From assembly GCA_965216605.1 (NCBI GenBank), contig CBDCGG010000002.1, positions 1,364,001 through 1,428,000 of the forward strand: a stretch of 64,000 nucleotides of DNA, written 5' to 3'. Below are positions 34,201 through 49,200 of this stretch, in pieces (position 1 is the stretch's first letter; the number at the start of each line of letters is the position of its first letter). The position numbers were made by a program, and so were the translations under genes. Origin of the DNA: JABAAW01 sp965216605 (GTDB lineage: Bacteria > Pseudomonadota > Alphaproteobacteria > JABAAW01). The notes beneath the pieces are model-generated. The model saw only the letters and a list, made by a program, of their open reading frames with translations, was not told where the DNA came from and did not search any database.

Positions 34201-37200
34201 TCTCTGAAAAATGCCGAAGGTGTACTCAATCCCGCCGCGGCTCTACAACTTGAATACGATGCCTTTGCCAACCCCCCGCCCCCGCAGATTCATACCTACT
34301 TGTCTGGCGGTAGCAATTCAGACTTCGATGAAAAAGGCGAGGTGGTCATAGTTATCGATGCTTTGAATTTGGGCGACGCTTTTACGATACAAGATTTGTT
34401 GGCGAGCGGAAAATTCTCTTACGAAGAGAGCGGCGGCAAGATCGTTCTCACCTTTGGCGACGGCAGTTCGGGTTCGCTCACACAGACGGTCACCCTCAAC
34501 AGCTCGCCACCTAATATCACCATAACAGACGGTAGCGCAACGGTAGTAGACAATGAAGTGGTGCTAACGGGAGACACCACAACGCTGGAGTATGCAGCAG
34601 ATGCACTCCCCCCCAATAACCTCATCGGGATATTGGATGGATATACCGTCCGCGCTCCCGATCAAGTCGAAGCCGACACTTACCTCGTCTTGGGGTCGTC
34701 CGCCACAGGCGAGACAGCCGACTTCTCGGCACTATCGGAGGCTGTCGTCCTTGATCTTGCCAACGCCGAGAGAACAGGAATGGTTGGAACGCGTAAAATC
34801 GCCGTCATAGATATCGAAAACATCGAAGGCGGTAGCGGCGCAGACATACTCACCGGCGACGACACTGCCAACATCATCACTGGTAACGCGGGCGGAGATA
34901 CCTTGAGGGGAGGCTTGGGCGGAGACACGCTCATCGGCGGCGAGGACACAACCGACAACAGCGGAACAGGCAACGACGAACTCTACGGCGACGAGGGGGC
35001 AGACAATCTATACGGCGGCGGCGGCGAAGACATCTTGCACGGCGGCGATGACGGCGATACCTTGCGCGGCGGAGACGACGACGACATCCTCTACGGCGGC
35101 GACGACGCAACCAACAACAGCGGCGGCGCAGGCGCGGACGAACTCTACGGCGGCGCAGGCAACGACGAACTCTACGGCGGAGGCGGCAACGACGAACTCG
35201 ACGGCGGAGGCGGCGAGGATACGTTAGAAGGCGGCGCGGGTACAGATACGCTCACCGGCGGCGCGGGCATAGACACCTATGTCTATCACTACACAACCGC
35301 AAGACAAGACGGAGCAGACACGATCCAGGCGGAGGTCGAGACAGATACCAACATTATCCGCATCGTCGTCGATGCTAGTGCTATCACCTCGGGCACGACT
35401 TGGAGTGACTTGATAGAGATAGATAGGGATACAACTACCGACAAGCTGACCTTGACCATGAAGGGCAGTATCACAGGTCATACCATCGAGCTGACCCTCA
35501 GCAATGTTATAAGCGGCAGGTTCTCCATTGAGTTCGCCAGCACCTCGACAGGGATAGCCACCATCATCGAGGACCTGAAAGGCTTGGTAGATAAAGTTTT
35601 CGTGCCAAGCACAACAACTGGTGCTGATGTTCTAAGGGTCTTGCCTCTAGTCACGCGCGAGGTTACAGGAGATCCCCAAGATACCGTTTCTTTTGAAGAC
35701 TTTGACTCTGACTATTCGGTTGCTCTCAACCTTGCCGATCCCAATCCGCAAGCCGTCATTACCCACACGACCCTTGATCGACAATCAGTCAAGGTCACAG
35801 AAGTGCTAAACATCATCGGTAGCGGCGGAGCAGACACGCTCATAGGCAACAGCGGAGGCAACAGGATCGACGGCGGCGACGGAGCAGATACCATCGAAGG
35901 CGGAGCAGGCGACGACTTCCTCTACGGCGACGCGGGAGACGATATCCTTACGGGTGGAGCAGGCGCAGATACCATCTACGGCGGCGCGGGCGACGATATC
36001 ATCAAAGGCGGCGTGGGTGTCGATACACTTCTCGACGGCGGAGTCGGTGGATCAGACACCATCTCCTACGAGGACGAGACTGATGCAGTTGTTGTCAACC
36101 TACTCGGCATGCAGACTTCTAACAGCGACACGACCATCGCTAACTTTGAAAATATCATCGGCGGCTCTGGTGGCGATACGCTAACGGGCGACGGCACTGC
36201 CAACCGCCTAGAAGGTGGGGTAGGCACGCTCGGCGAAACAGACACGCTCACGGGCGGCGTGGGCGCGGATACCTATGTATATCACTATACAGCTACAAGA
36301 AAAGACGGAGCAGACATCATCACAGCAGGGGAGGATACAGGCAACATCCTTGAAATCCATGTCGACGATCCATCAACAGCATGGAGCGTATCTACGGAAG
36401 TCCTTACGCTAAACGAGCCGACAGGGTTGATAAGATTTGATCGGCATGACTCTGACAATGTGCGCCTCGTCTTCGACACAAACACTGGCGATCCTGCAAC
36501 CAACGCCGACGCTAACAACTATATCGTTTTAAACAAAGCCGATCTTCGCGACGCAAAATTCTCTCTGCAACTCTTCGATCTCGACGGTGCGTCAATCCCG
36601 CTGATTGATGCGGGAGTTGTTGCAACAGCATTCGATGCATACGAGGCGAACATCCCTGCGGACTTCGTCTACCCCAATGCGCTCGTTGAGCAAGGTAGCA
36701 CTCTCGGCGGCGAGTATATTGTCGAGTTGTCCGCTCTCGCCGACGACATCACCCCCGCCTTCAGCGCTGCCACAACGCTAACAGATCTTTTGGCTTCCGG
36801 TCGCGTCGCCTTCTTCAGGACGGGCGATAATGGCGAGCATGTGAAAATAGTCTTTGTAAATGCCGACGGCAGCTACGATGCCACAAACTCTCTGACCTTT
36901 ACGGATGTCTATGATGCAGGAGGCAATCTGCTCGACGCTTTCAGAGACTTGAAAATCATTTTCCGCCAAGATGGTAGCCAGTTTGAAGTTTCTACTTTCG
37001 GAACAGACCTTGAGGGTTTGACGGTAACGGAAACGATAGCGGGAACGGGAATCGTGGTTGCTGGCGACGATGCCTTCTTTATCAATGGCGACGGCACAAC
37101 AACGAATGCAAACTTCGCAACCTTGCTGGATGTCGACAAGACGCTGGAAGTCATATCTATTGAGGGTGGTGTGTTGCTGGCTGTCGTCAGAGACACAGCA

Positions 37201-40200
37201 ACCCCCCCGAATCTTGTCGGGAGCTATATCTTACGCAATGTCGATACGATCACGGGCGGCGACGGCGACGACAGCCTAACGGCAGACGATACGGGCATAA
37301 TCCTCAAAGGCGGAGACGGTGTAGATACGCTCACAGGCGGCGCGGGAGTAGACATCTTGGAAGGTGGCGTAGGCGGCGATACCTTGCGTGGCGGTGGCGA
37401 AGACGACACCTTGCGCGGCAACGAAGACAACGACATGCTCTATGGAGAGGCGGGCAGCGACACCCTTGAAGGAGGCTTGGGCATAGACACGCTCGACGGC
37501 GGCGAGGGAGACGATACCCTTAAAGGCGGCGACGGCGATGATATCTATATCTTTAACGCACAAAGCGGCTCGGACACCATAGAAGATGCAGATGGTGACA
37601 ATATCCTGCGTTTTGATGACGCTACAGGTTTGGGATACTTCACCTCCTTCGCGCTCGCTAGCGATGGCACTTTCACGATCACATACGGTGCTTCCTCCTC
37701 CATATTGACCATCTTGAATTTCGCGCCAGAAAATTTCGTCTTCCAGGGAACGGGTGGTGTTCTCCTCAATATCGTGCTGGGGACAGCGGGCGGCGACATA
37801 TTGTCAGGGAGCGTGGGAGATGTTGCTGATTACCAACTCGGCTTTGCGGGCGACGACACGCTAGAAGGTAGCGCGGGCGCAGATACGCTCGATGGCGGCG
37901 CAGATGAGGATACGGTGAGCTACAACAGAGTTGACGCTACGGAGGGTGTTCAGGTCGATCTATCTGGCAACACTGCCAATACAGGCGGAGACGCAACAGG
38001 CGATACGCTTCTGAACATTGAAAACATCTTCGGAAGCATCCACGACGACATGCTTACGGGCAACGGCGAGGGCAACCAGATCGCAGGTCTAGCGGGCAAC
38101 GACGAAATCCATGGCGGTGCAGGCGACGACTTCCTCTACGGCGGCGATGGCGACGACATACTTGAAGGTGGCGAGGGGGAAGACACGCTCGACGGCGGCG
38201 CAGATACAGACACCGCAAGCTACGAAAGCGCTGCTGGGGGGGTCACTGTCGATCTCGGTGAAACGGGAAAACAGACAGTAGGATCAGGAGATGCATTAGG
38301 CGACACGCTCACAGGCATCGAGAACCTCATCGGAAGCAAATACGGCGACACGCTAACGGGTGACGAGCTCCTCACCAACTCCCACACCCTACAAGGCGGC
38401 GCTGGCGACGACATGATTACAGGTGGTGGGGGCAACGACTTCCTCTACGGCGGCACGGGTGCAGTAGACGAGACAGGGACAGGCGACGACACCATCGACG
38501 GCGGCGCAGGCGCGGACACGCTAGAAGGCGGCGACGGTACAGACACGCTAACAGGCGGCTTGGGCGTGGATACCTATGTCTATCACTACATAAACACGCC
38601 TGACGGTAGAAAGGACGGCGTCGACACCATCACGGAAGCCGACGAGTTGAATTTAATGGGAGCTGCCCAAGTCATCAACACCCTCGAACTCCATGTCCAA
38701 TCCCTCGCAGGTGCGTGGACACCCGATCTGACACCTGAGACGGAAGACTTACCGATAGGTTTGATACGCTTCCATACAGAAGACATCGACCCTTTTGGCA
38801 CGGTGCGCCTCGTCTTCGACACAGACGACAGCGACCCCGCTACCAACGCCGACTCTGACAACTATATCCTTCTCAAGACAAGCGACATCACCAATGGAAG
38901 ATTCAAACTAACAATATTTGAATCCGATCCCTTGACAGCCCCGATGAGTGTTGAGGTAGCACAACTCCAAGAAGCCTACACAGCCTTCGCGCGTGTTAAT
39001 GCGCATACAGACTTTACCTACGTCCCCAGCGCCGATCCTGCCAACGAGATAGAGGTGCTAGAAGCTGCTCTTGACGACAGTTTCTTCATCGATCTCTCCG
39101 CGCTCATCCCCGACTTTGGTACCAGCGGCAGTTTGTCCGATCTTTTGGCTTTAGGTCGCATCGCCTTCTTCAAGACGGGTACAGACTTGAAAATCATCTT
39201 TGTGGACGGAAGTGGCGAAATCGATGCTACAAACTCTCTGACCTTTAAGGATGTCTATGATGCAGGTGGCAACCCGATAGCAGATTTCGCCGCCTTGTCG
39301 GTCATCTTCCGCGACAGCTCTTTCAATGAGGTGCCATCCTCCGTGTCAGGGTTCGCAGCAGACCTCGCGGGTGTGACGGGAACAACGATCAATGGCGACA
39401 CCTCCTTCTTCATCGACGGCGAGGTCGGCGACGACACGCGGGCAGACTTCTCCTCCTTGCTGACTGGCGGTAGGACGCTGACAGTCACACCTATTGAGGG
39501 TGTGGACGGAGTGTTGCTGGCTGTCGTCAAGGATGGGACAGATGTTTTCAAGAGCTACACGCTACGCAGCGTCGAGACGATCACGGGCGGCGATGGCGAC
39601 GACACGCTCGCGGGCGATGCGGGAGAAAATGTCCTCATCGGCGGCTTGGGCGATGATACCTATGTCTTTACCGCAACAAGCGGCTTGGACACCATAGACG
39701 ATCGCAATGGTGTCAATATCCTGCGCTTTGATGATGCTGCAGGTTTCGAACACTTCATCTCCTTCGAATTCGCTTTCAGCTCGCTCACGATCACATACGG
39801 CGCTTTAGACTCCCCCTCGACTTTGACCATCGGGGGTTATACGACAGGAGCTTTCGTATTTCACGATAAGGATGGGAATGTTATCAATATCCTGCTGGAT
39901 ACAGATGAGAACGACTTCCTGGTGGGAGATGCCGCAGAAAACGAATACTTGGCAGGTTTGGGCGGCGACGACAAGCTCGAAGGCTTGGCTGGTAGTAGCG
40001 ACACGCTCGATGGTGGCGAGGGAACGGATACGGCTAGCTACGAAAACTTCGCTTTCGTGCAAGGTGTTGTGGTCGATCTTGCGAAGGGTGAGCAGACATC
40101 AGAAGGAGATTTGGATAACAAAGACACGCTCAAAAACATAGAAAATGTCATCGGCTCGAATTTCGACGACATGCTCAAGGGCGACGGCAAGGTCAACACG

Positions 40201-43200
40201 CTCACTGGCGGCATGGGCGACGACATCCTCGAAGGCGGCGCGGGCGCAGATATGCTCGTCGGCGGCGGCGGAAGCGACACCGCGAGCTACGCGGGGTCAT
40301 TGGATACGGATGGGGATAATTTAGGTGTTGCGGTCAGCTTGGTTGCAGGTGCTTCGAACACAGGCGACGATGCCGCGGGCGACACGTTCACAGGCATCGA
40401 GAACCTTAGAGGCTCGGCTTTCGGCGATACGCTAACGGGCAACGACGAGACCAACAGGATAGAAGGCGGTGTAGGCACAGGCGGAGGAATAGACAGGCTG
40501 GAGGGAGGCGGCGGTGCCGACACCTTTGTCTATTACTACACAGTCGAAAGACAAGACGGAGTAGACGACATCCTTGACACAGTAACGGGAGACACGGACA
40601 CGCTGGAAATTCGTATCGATGAAAGCAGCTATGATCGGGCCATGGATGTAGTTAACAATTCTACCGAGACCGGAACAGACAAAACCATAGCGACACTCAG
40701 AGCCATCGGCATCAATTCTGTCACTACGGAGGATAGCGGCGCTAGCTTCGTCTTTACTTTTGACAACGACAACAAGATCACGCTGCACAGAGACTCTGCG
40801 GTATCTCAGATAGAGATGCTCAGTATCGTCAACAACGATGCCCGTGCCGCATCCTTCAATATTATCGAGAGTGATATTAACGCCCTCTTCGATGGTCTCG
40901 TCGATATCGTTAACCCTATTGTCTTCAACGACCCCGATCCGACTTTGAGGGTTGATTCGTTCTCGGTAGCCTCAGAAGACTCTGTGTCGTTGGTAGCAGG
41001 CGATTTTAATGATGTCCTCATCGACATATCTGGCTGGTCTGCTACGGGCGCGGATGCCATCGCTACACTGGCGGACATGTTGGCGTTATCAGACTTTACT
41101 TTAACGAAAGACGGAAACAATCTCGTTTTAACTTTCGGTGGCAGAAAAGATAGCGAAGACAATGATGTTGCTGACCTAACGCTCACGATTACGGATGCTT
41201 ACATTGGTGATGCGATTCAGGACTTCGTCAAGGGCAAGGAGATCACCTTCCGCTACGGTAGCGGTAATGCGGATACATTCACATGGGACACGGACAGCAT
41301 CCTCTACGCGCCTACTAGGACAGAAGGCGGGGAGGATATCTACGAGTTCAATCAAGGAGACACCTATGCTGTTGAGGATCCGACCCTGACAAACGACCAG
41401 GTCGCCGATCTCAGCGCAACATCTGGGGGTATCTCTGAAAGAGTTCAAATCTCGTCCAACGACGATAGTACTTTTACCGTTGAAGTGACACGCCCTATTG
41501 CTCTCGGGTTCACCCCCTATGCCAGTTCCGATGAAGGTAGTCCTCTGAGGTTTCCTCTTCCGTCAATTGTTCTGAAGGACTTCGATACCATCGTAGGTAG
41601 CACAGGGTTCGACTTGCTGAGAGGAAACAATGTAGCCAACATCTTCAAAGGAGGAGAAGGGGGCGACTGGATCGAAGGAGCTGGTGGTGACGACACGCTT
41701 GAGGGCGGTGCAGGCGATGATGTGCTAATTGGTGGACTGGGCGACGACACGCTTGAGGGCGGTGAGGACGATGATATGCTTATGGGTGGCGTGGGCGAAG
41801 ACACGCTAACGGGCGGTGATGGCGCAGACACCTATGTCTATCACTACATATACTCGCCTGGCGGGAGCAAAGACGGCATCGACGAGATCACGGAAGCAAC
41901 AGAGGTAGGAGTCGTCAACACCATCCGCATCATTGTTGACGATTCTGTAACAAGGACCACATGGAGCGATTGGATAGTGGTGGCGCAAGATCCCGACAAT
42001 GCCAAAGATGTAAGATTGAACATGATTAGCGCCTTGAACGACCCGGACACATTTCATTACATCATCCTGAAAGATGCTAATGATCTTATTAATATAAGAA
42101 ACTTCGAGATCGAATTCGCTCGTTTAGCAGATCCTAATACCGTCATCGACACACTCTCTGCCAGCGACTTGAGTACTGAGCTGTTTGGAGGAGAAACCAT
42201 CGTTGGCAGCATCGGCTTACCCGACACTCTTGAGGTCGTCCCTGGAGATACAACCTCAGTTGCAGGAAACGACGGAGAAGAAGATACCATTTCGTTTGCA
42301 GCCTTCGACGATACCTATGAGGTTGATCTCTCCCTCATTGACGGCGACGGTGATGCTACAATTACCCACGCTACCAATCCCCCCCAAAACGTCAGGGTTT
42401 CCAATGTGCGTCACATCACGGGTAGTGGTGGCGACGACACGATCACGGGCGATGGCGTAGACAACACACTTAAAGGTGGCGAGGGCGACGACGAACTTGG
42501 CGGCGGCGCGGGAGACGACACGCTCGACGGCGGCGAGGGCGACGACATCCTTGACGGCGGCGTGGGAGACGATACGCTTGAGGGCGGCGTAGGCATCGAT
42601 ACCTATGTCTTTGACGGAACAAGCGGCGAGGACACGATCACAGAAGATGCGGAGAACGTTTCCAACATTCTGCACTTCAAAGACGCGACAGGCGGAGCAA
42701 ATTGGCAGGAAGACTTCACCTTCACGCTCAGCACGCTTGGCGGCGTAGATACTCTCACGATCGACTTTGACGACGGCACTAGCAGTTCGACCGTGAATAT
42801 TATTGACTACACAAAAGACAGATTCGAATTTCGCTACGGAGCAGGAGGTTCGACAGATATCCTCAATGTCGAGCTGGGGACGAATGGCAACGACGAGGGG
42901 GGCGAACCATTATTGGGGACTACAGGAGACGACTACCTGGCAGGCTTCGACGGGACAGACAGGCTCACAGGAGGCGGCGGAGACGATTGGCTCGTTGGCG
43001 GGCTCGGCACGGATACCTATGTCTTTGGAGGAGTAAGCGGAGAGGACACCATCATAGAAAAAGATTCTGGCGGCAACAGCATTCTGCGCTTCACAGACGC
43101 GACAACCGCAGTAGGTTGGCAGAACCAATTCACCTTCTTGCTCGACAGCACAGGCAAAAACCTCACGATCAACTTTGAAAATGGCGCTTCGGCATCGACT

Positions 43201-46200
43201 ATAAAAATCAACGATGTCTTCGATGCAGGAACTTTCCAAATACAGGGAAATGGTGGCGATGCTCTCTCTGTCATGTTTGGTACAGAGGCAGGAAGCACGG
43301 ACGGAACCACATTGACAGGGAGTACAGCACCAGACAGTTCATACTTGCTCGGCTTTGGCGGAGACGACATCTTTGTGGGTACCTCAGGCTCAGATACTTT
43401 CGACGGCGGCGACGGGGTCGATACGGTGGACTACTCCGCCTCCACCGACGATATTAAGGTCGATCTCTCTGGAGACACTCTCAATACAGGCGTGTTGGTT
43501 GCAGATGACATATTTATTGACATAGAAAATGTCGTAGGAGGTTCGGGTGCAGACACGCTCGCGGGCGACGACAAAGACAACATACTCACAGGTGGAGCGG
43601 GCGACGACATGCTCATGGGCGGTGCGGGCGACGATACCTATATCTACAATGCAGGCGATGGAAAAGATTTGATCACGGACATCGAAGGTGTCAATACGAT
43701 CAAAATCTATGTGTCCGACGCTAATCTTCAGAACCAGATAGACGCAGTAACCTTTACAAAAAATAACTTCTTTCACGAGCTCACTCTAATAGTGGGCGAC
43801 TTAGATTTGGCTGATGGGAACCGCATTAAGGAAGATGACAATGCCAATGTCGATAGCGTATTACGCTTTGCTTTTGGACCTGACGATATCGTCGACATCC
43901 AAGGCAAGGGTATTGAAGCAGGTGCTATCTCCATAGAATTTATCAGCACAACAGACGCATCAGTGGGGACGATTAGTGCTGCCACATTGAAAAATATCTA
44001 CTTTCCCGCCCAAGATTTCACCTACTCCGACGGTGGAGATGCTACTTTTTCAGGAACAGGGGCTGTGACCATCGATGTCGATGGCTTGGGGATTGTTTTT
44101 GCAGCGACGGATGATACTTTAGACAAGCAGCTCAAAGTCTTGTTGCAGAGCGGAAAGTTCTCTTACGAAGTGACCGCGGGTAAAACCATTCTCAGTTTCG
44201 GCGAAAAAGGCAACTCAGCTCTTCCTATACAAACGGTCACCATGCTCGACTCGCAGACTGAAATAGTTTTCGAAAACGGAGGTGCAGAAACAGAATTGAA
44301 ATTCACGGACACGAGCCCGAAGAGCTTCTTAGAGGCTTTGGACGAACTTACTATCCTTCACACTGAACAACTCGACGACGCTGGGCTCGTCGGCAATTAT
44401 CTGGTATCAGGCACGACAGGAACAGGCGACACGGCGGACTTCTCAAATGTGGCGACAGCTAGTATCGTCATCGATCTTGAGGCTGGAACGGGGCTACTTA
44501 ACTTTACCGACCTTGTCCGAGTGCTCAACATCGAGAACATCATCGGCGGCGGCGGCGCAGACACGCTTAAGGGCGACGACAACGACAACATGCTAGCGGG
44601 CGGCGCGGGCGACGACACCCTCACCGGCGGCGCGGGCGACGATATGATTTCAGGTGATACGGGCGACGACACCCTTGAAGGCGGCATGGGTACAGACACC
44701 CTAGAGGGCGGCGCGGGCGCAGATACCTATGTCTATCACTACATAAATGGAGGCAGACAAGACGGAAAAGACACGATCAACACAGAGGGGACTGCGGGCA
44801 ATATCATCGAAATCCATGTTGCCGACAATACCTTCAAATGGGGCAATGGCGAAGATATCTATTTCGCTGTGCACAAGGTGGGCGATGTTATTTCCGATAC
44901 CCTAGTGCGCATCGCCTTCAAAGGCGATAGCGACAACTACATCGTCTTGAACAGAGTCGACCTCGATAACAACGGAGATATTGACGCGGGAGATTCAAAT
45001 TTTGAACTGGAAATCGTTCATGAAAACGATTCATCGACCGTATCGATATCGGCAGCAGATCTCAATACCGCTTACGACGATTTTCTTATCAGCATAACCC
45101 CTAATATCTACGACTACGCTACAGCTGCCAATACCGTCTCTTATAACAATATGGGAGCTGTGATCATCGATATCGGTGATATCGGAACGGATCTTGGCTT
45201 GGGGCTTACTTTGGGAGGGACAGATCTGCAGGCAGACCTCACAACCTTGCTGTCGAGCGGACAATTCTTTTACGAAGTGGATACGCTCAATAACAAGATC
45301 GTTTTCACCTTCGGTGGCAAAGAAATCACGCCAGGAGTCTTATCAGAAGTAAAGACGCTCATGATTAACAACGCCCCACACCCTGACATCACTTTCCAAA
45401 ATGGAGGTGAGGACACCACATTGTTGGAATTCACGAATGACGGGATGAATTTCCTAACGCTTGCTGATGTCTATACTCTCCGTGCGAATGCGGACAATAA
45501 CTACATCGTCACCCTCACCGATATAGAAGACATAAATTTGATCGTAGGTTCTTCAGTAGTTGGACAAGACGACACGGCGGATTTCTCAGCATTCACGACT
45601 ACTGTATTTGCCGATCTTGCAGGTAGAGCAATACAAAACGGTGCAGCTGCTATTGTCAACATCGAGAACATCATCGGCGGAAGTTCCTTCGACGTACTCA
45701 CGGGCGACAAGCAGGATAACAAATTAGAAGGTAGGGCAGAGGCTGACTACTTAGTAGGTGGCGGAGGCAACGACATCTTGGAAGGCGGCGATGGAGACGA
45801 CTTCCTCTACGGCGGCACTTTATCCGACGATACAGAGATAGGAGAAGACACGCTGGAAGGCGGCGCGGGAGCAGACACCCTCACGGGCGGCTATGGCGCG
45901 GATACTTATGTCTATCACTACACAACCGCAAGACAAGATGGCGCGGACATGATCACGGAAGTCGATGAGCTGGCTGTCGTCAACACCATTAGGATCTATG
46001 TCGACGGCACGAACGCATGGGGCAGTGGAATCGCTTTCAAGACTGGCGACGACAATCATGTGCGCATTGCCTTCGAAGATGCCGATACCAACTCCATCCT
46101 CTTGTCTAAGGACGATCTTGTGAACGAAAGATTCCAACTGGAAATCATGAAATCCGATGGCACGATCGACAACACTATCGACGAGGCGAGCGAACTCAAG

Positions 46201-49200
46201 ACGGCTTACGAAGATTTTGTAGCTGCGAATACCGATCAAACATATTCCTACGATACTGCAGGCACAACTGCCTCTCTGACGAGTACAGGGCCCGTGGAAA
46301 TCGATCTTGGTAGTTTGGTCAACTTTACAGGGATAACGGGTTTCGACGCTCAACTAGAACATTTGCTGGCGAGCGGAGAATTCTCTTACGAAGTGACTGC
46401 AAGCACGATCGTTTTCACCTTCGGCGGCAAGAATTTCGGCGAGCCGGGTAGCGAGATAGAAAAGACGCTCACGATTAACAACCCGTCACCCAATATCAAG
46501 TTTGCAGGCACAGGCTTAGATATAGCAAGCACAGACTTGGAGTTTACGGCTGGTAACTTCATAACGATGTTGAATGACTATACTATCAATGCGGACGACT
46601 TCTACGCGGTCATCGACGCAAACAAAGGCGACGCTTACCTGATCTCAGGCTCCTCTGCCGACACGGACGATACGGTGAGTTTCTCATCGGTGACGACGGA
46701 TGGTGTCGTGCTCAATCTTGCGAAGAAGACGGGCATGTTGGACTCGCATGTCGTGAGGGTTGACAACATCGAGAACATCGTAGGTTCCAATCAGGCCGAC
46801 ACGCTCACGGGCGACGACAATGCCAACACGATCGAAGGCGGCGTTGGCGACGACATCCTCACAGGCGGCGGAGGAGAAGACACGCTAGAGGGCGGCGATG
46901 GCGCGGATACCCTCACGGGCGGCGAGGGAGACGACATCCTTCAAGGCGGCGCAGGCGCGGATACCTATGTCTTTAGCGGAGCAAGCGGCGAGGACACCAT
47001 AACAGAAGATGCGGAGGATATTTCCAACATTTTACGCTTCGAAGATGTGACAGGGTTGGAAGACTTCACCTCCTTCACGCTCGACAGCGGCGGCACAAAA
47101 CTAACGATCGTCTTTGGCAGCAATACAGTGATCATTGATGGTTATACAAAAGCCAGGTTCGAATTTCAGTATGGAACAGCAGGAACGACCACAACCTTCA
47201 ATGTCGAACTGGGGACAGCGGGTGTCGACACCTTGTCGGGGAGCGCGGAAGAGGACTACCTGCTCGGCTTTGCAGACGACGACATCCTTATGGGCAGCGC
47301 AGGGGCAGACACGCTCGACGGCGGCGGAGGTAGCGGCGATACGGTGGATTACTCCGCCTCCACCGATGCTGTCACCGTCGATCTAAACGTTATAGGCGAT
47401 GCAAAACCCTCTGGCGGAGACGCAGAAGGCGACACGCTTAAGAATATTGAAAACATCATCGGCTCGGATAATACTGTGACGGGAGACACGCTCACGGGCA
47501 GTGGCTTTCAAAACACCCTCCAAGGCGGCGCGGGAGACGACAAACTCTACGGCAACAGAGGAAACGACACGCTTGAGGGTGGCGATGGCAACGACACGCT
47601 CGACGGAGGCGTGGGCGCAGACACGCTTGAGGGCGGCGCGGGAGACGACACGCTCGATGGCGGCGATGGAGCAGACACGCTTGAGGGTGGCGCGGGAGAC
47701 GACACGCTCGATGGCGGCGTGGGCGCAGACACATATATCTATAACTACATAGATGGAGGCAGCCAAGACGGAAAAGACACGATCACAGAGGTGGATGGGG
47801 GCAATATCATTGAACTGCGTATTTCCTCCAGCGATACTATCAAATGGGGTGTAGGCGAGCTTATCTATTTCAAGACTCACGATAATGACAAGGTGCGCAT
47901 TGACTTCGGGGGCGGCTTGACCGATTACATCATCTTGGATAGGAACGATTTAAGTAATGGCAACGAAAGGTTCACCTTGAAAATTCAAGATGTGGACGGC
48001 AACGATATCGTAGGTGCCGACGCTCCTGCTGACGCAGCGGAGCTGAGTGCCGCTTACATCGCGTTTGCATTGACGGAAGTCCCCCAGGGCGATTACACCT
48101 ACACAGCGTCGGGAACAAACACAGATAAGCTAGCTGGGGGAGCTTTTAACATCGATATCAGCGCGCTGATAGTTTTTAATTCTTCTGATACCAAGGAGAT
48201 GCAACTCCAAAAGTTGCTGGCGAGCGGACAATTCTCTTACGAAGTGAATGCCGCCAACCAACTCGTTCTCACCTTCGGCAGAGGTAGCACTAAAGAGACG
48301 CTCACGCTCGACAACGGTAACCCGCTACCCGATATCACTTTCGTAAATGTAGATGTGCCCACAAAATTGGTGTTCAAGACCATAGGAACGTCAAACTTTC
48401 TAACGGAGTTGAATGCCCTTACTATCAATGATCTCGATGTTCCAATTACCGATGCCGAGCTGAGCGTAAATTATCTTGTAGCAGGTACCGATGGGCCGAG
48501 CGACACGGCAGATTTCTCAATGGTGACGGGTGCGCTCGATCTCAACCTTGTGACGGGAAAGGCAACCTTGAACGGAAACATTGCGGGGCTTGGCAATATC
48601 GAAAACCTCAATGGCGGCAGTGGCGACGACACGATCTTGGGCGACAGCAATGCCAACACGCTCGATGGCGGCGCGGGCAACGACACCTTGGAAGGTGGCG
48701 AAGGCGCAGACACGCTGCTGGGCGGCGCGGGGACAGATACGGCGAGCTACGAAAATTATGTAAGGGCTGGCGGCATTACAAATGGTGTCACCGTAGATCT
48801 CCGCCGCAAAGGTTCTTTTGCGCAGGTGGATGACTTCAATAGTAGAGTTGATAACGGAGACGCAGCGGGCGACATGCTTACGGACATTGAAAACATCATC
48901 GGCTCGAATCACAACGACATCCTCAGGGGCGACGACGACACCAACATGATCGAAGGAGGTTTGGGCGACGACTTCCTCTACGGCTTCGATGGAGTAGACA
49001 CGCTAAAAGGCGGTGCGGGTAGAGACGAAATCCACGGCGGCGCGGGAGAAGACGACCTCGACGGCGGCGCAGACGAAGACACCCTCTCCTACAATAACGA
49101 GATTATAACTAAGATTATAGCTGGAATTGCTGTTGGAATTGGGATTGATGTTGATCTGGATGTAGGAGGCGAACAAAAGGCGTACAACTATGTGGAGGGA